A stretch of 5,754 nucleotides of DNA from positions 1 to 5,754 of the forward strand of contig JAMWDC010000151.1 of the NCBI GenBank assembly GCA_023819025.1, given 5' to 3'. Under the pieces are notes generated by a model. That model had not been told where the DNA came from. It made no database searches and was given only the letters and a program-made list of their open reading frames with translations. Positions 1-5,754 of the stretch are shown here, in pieces (within the stretch, counting starts at the first letter, position 1; each line of letters starts with the position of its first letter). A program made the translations under genes and the position numbers. The stretch comes from Candidatus Omnitrophota bacterium (GTDB lineage: Bacteria > Omnitrophota > Omnitrophia > Omnitrophales > Aquincolibacteriaceae).

Positions 1-3000
1 TCATCGCCAAGATCCTGGCTAGTAGCGGCACATTGGCCTGGGCGGCATCCAGCGGGATCTCATAGCGCTGATATCCCAAACGAGCCAATTCCTCGGGCGT
101 TGCTACGGGGGTCAATTCGATGCCCCGCACCTCAGCGCGGGCACTATTTTCACGGTCAAACTGCTCGCGGGACAGGCAGACTGTTCTCATCCCGAGGGCC
201 ATTTCTTCATCATTCGCCAAGCGGCTGACCCACATGGCTCCGATCGGCAAAGAGATACCTCGGGAATCCAAATATTGATGGAGCACAAGACCGGCATTGC
301 GGATCCTATAAACAGACGACTGGGTCTCCTGCGCAAAAGGATCTTTTGAGCTCCAACCCAATCCCAAACCGGTCTGGACACCGTAAAGTTTATGGGCTCT
401 TCCCATTTTGAAAGCATCGGTGTAATTTTTCACGTCGTCATAAGGATAATCTAGGAGCAATCCGATCCAGGAATCATGGAAATATTTCTCGATGACATCC
501 TCCAAAGAAACCCCGTCCGGAATATCCCGTTGCCACTTGTCAGCGTTCTGGTGAATCTTTTGAGCCACAACCTCACGCCGGCCGACAAAAAGACCATCCT
601 GAACCTGAGCTGCAACAAATTCCTTTTTATTTTGACGAATTTTGCCAAGGACTCCTCCGAGGATCTCCGCCTCACTTTTGCGACCAGCCGCCCAAGCCCT
701 AGTCGTGATCAGGATTCCGGACTTTTCGCCGATCAGCACGAGTGCGAGAGGGAAAAAGGTTGAGGTTCCGATTTGCTTATTCTCCCACAGATCCTGCAAC
801 GTAGGCAGATATTCATTTAATATGGCCTGTTGTTCCGTACTCAACGAATCGGACCCGCCGGGCACCAAATCAGCAAGGGCCCCGCGTTCCTTATCATTGA
901 CGACATCCTCAATATCCTCAGGCATTGCCATATGAAAGGCATCATAGAGCGCACGGATGCTCTGGAGGGCCTCCATGAGTTTATCGAGATCTTTTTCGGA
1001 CTCGGCACGGCCGAGTTGTTCCATTGCCAGCCCACGGAGATGGGCAGGATAGTTGAGAATCAGTTTGTTCAAACCCTGTTCCTCGAAAGATAAATCTGCA
1101 CCGAAACGGGCATAGGATTTCTTCAACCTTTGATAATTCTCACGGGCATCTTGATAGGCCATTCCGAGATTGATCCATGCATAGATGTTCGAGGCCATTG
1201 CTGTATCGTGCGGGAGATGCCGCATGGCCGAATAAACCTTCTCGATCCGTTGGATGGCGCGGCGGATCAAAGACCGACCTTTTCGGAATCGAGGATTCCA
1301 CGTACCCGGGCGTTTGGCGTCCAATTCTTTGAGTTCCAATTCGTCGATCGTATCCCGGAGTTTTTCCATCAGAGGCTGACTCGTATTGTTCACGTTGGGG
1401 ATCTTGCCTTGTTGAGCGTCCCGAAGAAGTTTAAGGCGGGCCGGGGTGAATTTGTCCCGCAACACATCAAACAAATTGACCGGACCAAGTCGGAGCGGCG
1501 AGGCAGCACTCTTCCTAAGAGCGCTAGCGACAAGATCAAGGTTATGAGATTCCTCAATCGCACCTTGAACCCCCTTAGCCGATGGCAAAGTTTCGTCTGG
1601 GGACATCAGTTCAACTTCCACTCCCGAAGGCTCCACCCTCAAGGCAGGAGATTCCATGGCAATCCGTAAATAGTCAACCAGCCGGTTATCTGTTTCCGTA
1701 TCAGCATAATCAAGATAACTCCACAAAATCTCCATGGCCATTTGCCCGTCTGCGTCTGGATCCGCCACCGAAAGACCCGTAAGAAATGATTCCAAAACAC
1801 TGGGCTTCGACAAATCCATCTTCCTCCAAACACTGAGGTATTGATTGTAACGGCTGAGCTTGGCTTGCTCGGCCGTTACATCGGGTAAACGGAGCTGCAA
1901 TAACCGAGCACAAACAAGCAAATAAGGCCTCGCATCAAATTGACCTTTCCAGAATCTTCCCCATTCTCTTAAGAATTTCGCGACCCCGTCAATCGTCGTA
2001 CCGGGAATAAGCCCAACAAGTAAGTCATCCAGAAACTTCCTCTCATTGACCTTCGTAATCTCATTGATCGAACCGCGAATTTCGGGCGCATAGATTCTTT
2101 GAAGACGTTTCGCTAGTTCCGGATAATCCTTTAAGATTTCGGGAAGCTCAGCTATTCTTATAATCTGTTCCGGTTGCAGGAGGGCCCTTTCCCCAAGTTG
2201 CACCAACTCACGACTTTCCTCAATTATCTTATCCCAGACCATGGCAGCCGCCCGCCGAACCCGCGCATCCTTATGCCTAAGAAGTTCTGTCATGAGTAGG
2301 AGTGCCTCCGCCCTGCCGGCAGCAAGCTCCAGCCGGAAAGATTTCTGCAAACTCTCAATCGCTCCGTCTGTATTCCTGTCAGCCAAGATATCCTGAATCG
2401 CCTGAACCCCATCAAGAATTCTGACCTGCTCAACATCCCCCCTCTCGTCCGTCTTCCGCACTTCGGAGCGGGTGGAGGACTCTTTAACGACAATTCTTTG
2501 ACGCTCTACGGTAATTTGATAACCGGCTGGATTCAGTGCCTCATTGATTTGCCCAATCGCGACTGACAGCGGTTCCTCGAACCGCAGTTCACCGTTCCCT
2601 TTTTGGATCTCGGTTTTTAATTGGTTTAAAAAATCCCGAAATAAATGTTCCAAATCCTTCTGCACGGGGTTCAATGAGGCGGCTATCCACGCGACATCTA
2701 TCGCCAGAGGACCGATAACGCCGTCTGCGGCAAGAGGCCGCGGCTCGATATAGGCCTGATCCGTACTAGCTTCCCAATAAAACTCGAGAAGGTCGTTCAT
2801 TATTTCTAATCTTTGCTTCCGTACTGCTTTCTCATTTTCGGAATCAGGCTGGATAACAAAAATCATTCTCTTCACAAATGAAGCAATGTGTGTCATAACA
2901 TTAAAAAGTCTCTTGCCGACTTCTATTAATTTACGACGCTGGCTATCCCGGCCCAATGCCGCAAGCTGGCTGTTAGATAAGGTTCCAGCGAGCCAAGCCA

Positions 3001-5754
3001 CGGGATATAATTTGAAGCATTCCTTAAGATGTCCTGCATTAACGTGGGCCCGGATCGCGGGAACAGCCATCAGGGCCAAAATCCCCCGCAGAAGATTGGT
3101 GGCCAACCTGAGGCGATAAGTTAGTTTGGTAAGATCCGTTTCGATCGGCTCTGGATTTTCCAATATGTTCAGGCATTCAGCCGCATCGAAACTGTTAAGG
3201 GCATTGACTAGGAATTCGAAATCCTGAACGCTCAAGACTGACTGGTTGTCGCTTCTGGCTAATTCCTCCAGTGCCAAGGGCTCCATCCCATGGATTACCG
3301 AAAAAACAATTTTCCTAACATGGTTCCTTGTCACTTTATCTCGATTGGCAGGGTTCTTTACCAAGGCTCCGAAGATAAAGGCCAAAGCGCTTGTACGATG
3401 AATTCGGGCCATATTTTTCATGACGGACTCTAGGATATTGCCGAGGGCGGTATTCCCAGGAGCCATATCATCCCATAATACTTCGGGATAATCCTCATCT
3501 TCTTGGATATTGGCCTGAAGGAAAAATGCTCCGATCCCCCCGCCGAAGGTTAAAGCCTGATCGATATTTTCGCTTGTCGCAAGATGGGACCAAGTCTCCG
3601 GCCGGGCATGTCCGCCCACTGTAATTTCGGTAATGACACGTTTGATTCGTTCTACTGCAGCGGGATCCTCTTCTTTCGTCTCAAGCCAATCCATGAGTTT
3701 TCCCAGATGACTCGCATTAAAACCATTCGCGAGGGCATCCGTATTGATCAAATCGATCAAGGCTTGAGGCGCGTCAAGCTTGCCTTTATCCAAAGCATCC
3801 ATGGCTTCATCGACATTCTGGTAGGAAGGCCGATTCGTCTTACCCACCCTTCCCTCCCGCACCTCGGAGCGGGCAGTCGTCTTCGTGGCGGGGGCGGCAT
3901 CGTAGGGTTGAGGCGTTCGGTCGGGTATTCTTTTCATACGAAAAAGGCTTTCCACCGCCTCCTTGCGCACTTGTCCGCCGTCCGTGCGGCGCACTTCAGC
4001 GCGCTGGGTCACAGTAGCTTGCTTTCCCGAAACCGAGGGACGCCGGGTGGTTTCGATAAGTCGCGAAGCGGGGTGCTCAATGGCATCGAGATCGGCCTTG
4101 AACTGTATCGCGGTTCGAGAGTTTGGATTTCTTAGTAAGTACTGCCCAAATTCTTCGATAAAATCTATAAAACCTTCAATTCCGGACATATCCCGGGAGG
4201 CGGTCAAAATGATCTGATTCTCTTCTGTCTTTGGTTCTACTTCCCCCACCAATCTCCTTCCCAACTCCAACTCGCTGATGGTCCGCGCGTAAATTTCACT
4301 GACAAGGTCGTGCATTTTATAGGTATCCTGATTCTGTGAAAGTGCATCTAGAACTTTGAAGCTATCAAATTTTTTCAGGAATTCTTGGACAAACGCCCCC
4401 CCTCGTTTTTCTTTTGAAAGGAATTCAAGTAACCTAATGAAGGTTTCGATTTCCGCCTCGCGGAACTTATCACCGTGTTTGCGATAGACCAAGGCGTGGT
4501 AGAGTTCATGCGATAATAGCGTGGTAAATTCAACTATTTGATCATACGAAAAATCCTCAAGGTCAACTTCGCTTTGATCACTTTGTGTGGACAAATAAAT
4601 TGTTTTATCGGCATACCTAAAAATACCGGTTATTTTGGGTGGCAGTTTCAATTCAGTTCTTATCTTTTCGAATTTGTTTTGAGGCAACCATTGCACGGGG
4701 ATGCCGTGCGATTGTGCGTGTTCAAGCAGATTTTTGAATCGATTTCGGTAAAAACCCGTGCGTGGATGTTCTTGCCGACGACGTTCCCTCTTTATTTTTT
4801 CTTCCTCCCGTCTCTTGGCTTCTGCATCTTCATATCGAAGGACCCCCTTAACTACACCTCCGAATAAGACTGCTGAAAGTCCAACTCCGAGAATACCCAA
4901 GGCGTTCCTGCGGGTGATCTGTCGATCGGTCAACCTGCCGCGCACTGTCGATTCACGCACTTCCGCACGGCGCTGCTGTTCCGGAAGCTGTCCCCTCGGG
5001 CGGCTGTCCCCTGTTGTTAAAAACTGTTTCAAAAATTCATACGCGGCGGGAAATTTTTCCGCAAACCCACGGGGATCCAGAAAGGCCATGGCAAAGGCCT
5101 GCGCGACAGCTTCATGGCCTATATTATTGAAATTATTTTCTCGTAAAAATGGTCTATGATTATCCGCTGGGATGACGTTGGGATCCGGCTCGTTAAAAGC
5201 CGCGGCGACAATCTCCTGGATGACACGAGCCTCAGCATCCGCAAGTTTCAGCGAAATGCCGAGTTTTTTATCCAAGAGATGCCCCGCCTCATGGACAACC
5301 ATTTCCTGTTCTTTCCCAGCTGCCGATCTCAATGTCGCGCGGATATCGATTCGGTTTCTCCCTAGACTTGCCGCGCCATCCGCAGGCAATCCTATACCAA
5401 CACCCGCTTCTCGCTTCATACGTTCCAGTCCGTCCCACTCTTGATCAGAAACTTCCCGAATGCCGATGTTATTTGCACGCAGCAAATCTTTCATAGGCGC
5501 GGGCAGATTCTTCAACAGCGGATGTTGGGGAAATCGATCTCCTGCGCTGTCAACAAATGACTCTTCGTTCCAAGGCGACTGAAGTTGAGCTTGAGCATCT
5601 TTGTCTAGCGTAGCGATTTGATTTGAAGGTCCTTGCGGCGTTTCGGGCTGCTCGAGCGCTCTTTGAACAACATCCTCCATCGGCACTTCTAAATCGCCTC
5701 TGGCTCCTTGCAAATCTTGCGACTTGAGAGCCTCCCCGACTTGATCTGCGGAAT
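1..5754 (-). CDS. Internal part of a giant multidomain protein with two HEXXH metallopeptidase-like domains
   Basis: One minus-strand frame is open across the whole window, giving 1,917 codons with no stop, so this is the middle of a gene longer than 5.7 kb. Neither end is visible; the Met codon at bases 2-4 is internal. Seen in order: an acidic linker, a HEAGH domain (about 77-244), an RAEVR repeat, a twin-arginine and hydrophobic segment (281-301), a charged helix, a HELYH domain (about 334-498), a basic linker with two more repeats, a helical region (644-1088), another repeat, a second helical region (1105-1870), a fifth repeat and 41 further residues. The two HEXXH motifs suggest zinc-dependent peptidase folds; everything else is unrecognised. 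Size and architecture suggest a surface or secreted protein, possibly for contact with other cells, but this is inference. The Omnitrophota giant proteins are my best guess for a family. Confidence is high that this is coding, low for function. Confidence 0.93.
2..124 (-). other. Start of a further segment beyond repeat copy 5
   Basis: Residues 1877-1917 (ELTPVATPEELARLGYQRYE and onward) contain a proline-rich strand, a helix beginning TPEELARLGY and a second helix ending at the window edge. It is too short to assign. It shows that the protein goes on past the fifth repeat. Confidence 0.45.
125..139 (-). repeat. R(S/A)EVR repeat, copy 5 (RAEVR)
   Basis: Residues 1872-1876 in RENSARAEVRGIELTP. 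Plus strand CCCGC (124-128), 8-nt spacer acctcagc, GCGGG (137-141), again a 5-bp stem. It follows the end of region B (TVCLSREQFDREN) and precedes a new segment. Confidence 0.7.
326..450 (-). other. Aromatic and glycine-rich block near the end of region B
   Basis: Residues 1769-1809 contain YPYDDVKNYTDAF, then KLYGVQTGLGLGWSSKDPF. The density of Tyr, Trp, Phe and Gly, with DDV and SSKDPF turns, differs from the helical sequence around it and looks like a folded core with a possible binding site. It leads into YRIRNAGLVLHQYLDSRGIS. Function not recognised. Confidence 0.4.
2234..2308 (-). other. HEAT-like helical repeat
   Basis: Residues 1149-1173, including LLRHKDARVRRAAAMVW. A helix, a short turn with Asp, then V-R-R-A-A-A is the usual pattern of HEAT repeats, which form protein-binding solenoids. 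Only one unit is obvious by eye; neighbours may be diverged units. Confidence 0.42.
2456..2470 (-). repeat. R(S/A)EVR repeat, copy 4 (RSEVR)
   Basis: Residues 1095-1099 in ESSTRSEVRKTDERGD. Plus strand CCGC (2456-2459), 8-nt spacer acttcgga, GCGG (2468-2471). The similarity to copy 2 extends outside the core: bases 2447-2472 and 3980-4005 align without gaps at 18 of 26 positions, including a shared gtccgt encoding Thr-Asp. It separates helical region A from region B. Confidence 0.7.
2489..3823 (-). other. Long, mainly helical region of unknown function (region A)
   Basis: Residues 644-1088. I do not recognise a family. The sequence has regular amphipathic helix patterns (VDEAMDALDKGKLDAPQALI, NILESVMKNMARIHRTSALA, LRLATNLLRGILALMAVPAI), few Cys and no obvious catalytic motif. 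Repeated helical pairs suggest an alpha-solenoid or a helical scaffold. The stretch near 2550-2650 ends in IGQINEALNPAGYQITVERQ, a helix followed by two likely beta strands directly before repeat copy 4, which may be a small separate module. No signal peptide; hydrophobic stretches such as LLRGILALMAVPAI are short for a membrane helix. Confidence 0.5.
3857..3871 (-). repeat. R(S/A)EVR repeat, copy 3 (RSEVR)
   Basis: Residues 628-632 in KTTARSEVREGRVG. This is the clearest palindromic copy: on the plus strand CCCGC (3856-3860), an 8-nt spacer acctcgga, then GCGGG (3869-3873), giving a 5-bp stem with part of the spacer (cc/gg) also able to pair. It marks the start of the long helical region. 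Confidence 0.72.
3989..4003 (-). repeat. R(S/A)EVR repeat, copy 2 (RAEVR)
   Basis: Residues 584-588 in VTQRAEVRRTDGG. On the plus strand the 15 bp start with GCGC and are followed, after an 8-nt gap, by GCGC, so a 4-bp hairpin stem remains although its outer pair is swapped relative to the CCGC/GCGG copies. Eight residues downstream is a partial copy, GGQVR (residues 592-596, bases 3965-3979), sharing gcgcactt. Confidence 0.68.
4259..4753 (-). other. Metallopeptidase-like domain 2 (HELYH)
   Basis: Residues about 334-498. It repeats the plan of domain 1: a helix and strand (FKNLLEHAQSHGIPVQWLP), a beta-rich stretch (TGIFRYADKTIYLST), then the active-site helix TTLLSHELYHALVYRKHG with His415, Glu416 and His419. 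Glu486 in LVSEIYARTISELELG, 67 residues after His419, is the best candidate for a third zinc ligand. Residue identity to domain 1 is low by eye, but the order of elements is the same, so the two may be ancient duplicates or independent members of one superfamily. The motif is intact and activity is plausible; substrate unknown. The domain follows the hydrophobic segment, so it may lie on the far side of a membrane. Confidence 0.68.
4496..4510 (-). other. HEXXH zinc-binding motif 2 (HELYH)
   Basis: Five codons encode His-Glu-Leu-Tyr-His (residues 415-419), following the hydrophobic run TTLLS. The two His and Glu416 would be the zinc ligands and general base of a zincin active site. Confidence 0.78.
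4769..4831 (-). other. Highly charged helix after the hydrophobic segment
   Basis: Residues 308-328, from EDAEAKRREEEKIKRERRR, are almost entirely Glu, Lys and Arg with no helix breaker. A single long alpha helix or short coiled coil is likely, acting as a spacer between the hydrophobic segment and the second metallopeptidase-like domain. Confidence 0.6.
4850..4912 (-). other. Internal twin-arginine and hydrophobic segment (Tat-like signal or membrane anchor)
   Basis: Residues 280-301. Thr-Arg-Arg at 280-282 (TRRNALGILG) is followed by about 18 uncharged, mostly hydrophobic residues, ALGILGVGLSAVLFGGVV, before Lys302. This resembles a Tat signal peptide, or a single membrane-spanning helix with positive charges on its N-terminal side. 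It is unusual because about 280 residues of open frame come before it. Possible readings are an internal membrane anchor, or a former N-terminus now fused to an upstream domain. GTG and TTG codons lie just upstream (for example within VRGRL), but I see no clear Shine-Dalgarno sequence before them, so an internal start is not favoured. No AxA-type cleavage site is evident. Confidence 0.55.
4955..4969 (-). repeat. R(S/A)EVR repeat, copy 1 (RAEVR)
   Basis: Residues 262-266 in the context EQQRRAEVRESTVRGR. It lies between metallopeptidase-like domain 1 and the twin-arginine segment, in charged sequence. It shares the core gcactt (plus strand) with the other copies but its palindromic stem has decayed, making it the most divergent copy at DNA level while the peptide is fully kept. 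Confidence 0.65.
5021..5524 (-). other. Metallopeptidase-like domain 1 (HEAGH, gluzincin type)
   Basis: Residues about 77-244. A helix (PAPMKDLLRANNIGI) and probable beta strands (RNRIDIRA) lead into the active-site helix EMVVHEAGHLLDKKL, with His154, Glu155 and His158 forming a complete HEXXH. After 55 residues comes GHEAVAQAFAMAF, where Glu214 is well placed as the third zinc ligand; a distal Glu in an E-x-x-A-x-A-F context is typical of gluzincins such as the anthrax lethal factor C-terminal (ATLF) family. In that family the domain hydrolyses peptide bonds with one zinc. All expected catalytic residues are present, so it could be active; substrate unknown. The ATLF assignment comes from motif layout only. 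It ends about 20 residues before the first RAEVR repeat. Confidence 0.72.
5279..5293 (-). other. HEXXH zinc-binding motif 1 (HEAGH)
   Basis: Five codons encode His-Glu-Ala-Gly-His (residues 154-158), preceded by the hydrophobic residues MVV as is usual for the zincin active-site helix. The two His would bind zinc and Glu155 would act as general base. Confidence 0.8.
5525..5752 (-). other. Acidic, Gln-rich linker at the N-terminal edge of the visible protein
   Basis: Residues 1-76 are rich in Asp, Glu, Gln and Pro, with segments such as LEQPETPQGPSNQ, and contain no hydrophobic core or recognisable motif. This looks like a disordered connector running into the first metallopeptidase-like domain. 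It is already mid-protein at the window edge: no start codon with a ribosome binding site is convincing here, although an ATG occurs about 24 codons in (VPMEDVV). Confidence 0.5.

Larger units (their letters stand above)
143..2440 (-). other. Second long helical region of unknown function (region B)
   Basis: Residues 1105-1870. No family is recognised. The first part (to about 1500) has repeated helical pairs, including a HEAT-like stretch; the middle (about 1500-1640) is very basic and helical (NPRFRKGRSLIRRAIQRIEK, AYQDARENYQRLKKSYARF); then come FFPLALVLIGEK and ILITTRAWAAG, likely beta strands of a compact domain, and an aromatic/Gly-rich block near 1769-1809. At least two structural units are therefore likely. 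No HEXXH, Walker A or other catalytic signature was found. It is bounded by repeat copies 4 and 5, consistent with being one delivered unit of the polypeptide. Confidence 0.48.
3824..4060 (-). other. Basic, Thr/Pro-rich linker carrying two R(S/A)EVR repeats
   Basis: Residues about 565-643 are rich in Arg, Thr, Lys and Pro (for example IPDRTPQPYDAAPATKTT) and lack a regular hydrophobic pattern, so they are probably disordered. The segment separates the HELYH domain from the long helical region and holds two complete repeats plus a degenerate one between them. Base composition looks locally more GC-rich than the flanking coding sequence. Confidence 0.55.

Noticed and set aside
437..454. YPYDDV block as a relative of a cysteine-containing YPxCCV motif
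   Set aside because: The local pattern is reminiscent but both cysteines are absent, and the match is too short to support a family call.
1130..1669. Plus-strand ORF of 179 codons beginning with TTG
   Set aside because: It is also in exact antisense register with the open minus-strand frame, starts at a weak codon without a Shine-Dalgarno sequence, and has no recognisable domain.
3856..3873. Hairpin CCCGC/GCGGG as a transcription terminator
   Set aside because: The stem is only 5 bp, there is no T-run on either side, the reading frame passes through it, and it belongs to a repeat found at five sites.
3584..4135. Plus-strand ORF of 183 codons
   Set aside because: It runs exactly codon-on-codon antisense to the long minus-strand frame, has no ribosome binding site, and its sequence resembles no protein family. 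Its length is explained by the codon bias of the sense strand and the repeat-rich GC stretch.
4940..4969. Internal translation start (GTG or TTG) before the twin-arginine segment
   Set aside because: Candidate GTG and TTG codons exist but none has a convincing ribosome binding site, and the frame continues upstream through an intact domain.
125..4969. CRISPR array
   Set aside because: The repeat units are only about 15-26 bp, lie hundreds to thousands of bases apart with irregular spacing, and are in-frame coding sequence.
4758..5159. Plus-strand ORF of 133 codons, Arg/Ser/Pro-rich
   Set aside because: Its composition is the antisense image of the charged helix and metallopeptidase domain 1 on the other strand; there is no independent support.

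Overview
The window lies inside one very long protein-coding gene on the minus strand. Read right to left, in the frame whose codons begin on the complement of position 5752, I find no stop codon from one edge to the other: 1,917 sense codons. Neither the start nor the stop of the gene is in view. Residue numbers below count from the right-hand edge (residue 1 = bases 5752-5750, residue 1917 = bases 4-2). No RNA gene, promoter, terminator, insertion sequence or CRISPR array is visible, and the plus-strand ORFs are antisense shadows.

The polypeptide reads as follows. Residues 1-76 are an acidic, Gln-rich linker. Residues about 77-244 are a metallopeptidase-like domain with HEAGH at 154-158 and a candidate third ligand, Glu214. 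A twin-arginine plus hydrophobic segment (about 281-301) follows, then a highly charged helix (308-328). Residues about 334-498 are a second domain of the same general plan, with HELYH at 415-419 and candidate ligand Glu486. A basic, Thr/Pro-rich linker (about 565-643) leads into a long, mostly helical region of unknown function (644-1088). A second long helical region (1105-1870) contains a HEAT-like stretch and an aromatic/Gly-rich block, and the last 41 residues start another segment.

Five copies of a short motif, R-(S/A)-E-V-R, sit in the linkers between these segments, at residues 262, 584, 628, 1095 and 1872. At DNA level they are related imperfect palindromes, CCGC-8 nt-GCGG in the clearest cases, always in the same strand and reading frame. 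They look like a dispersed repeat inserted in frame at domain borders, or a repeated peptide linker.

The organism is not certain. A gene this long with R(S/A)EVR linkers recalls the very large proteins of candidate phylum Omnitrophota (OP3), where I recollect similar RSEVR/RAEVR motifs. That is an inference from memory, not a search result; another member of the PVC group or an unrelated bacterium with giant proteins is possible. The protein is probably exported or attached to the envelope, but its role cannot be assigned from this part alone.
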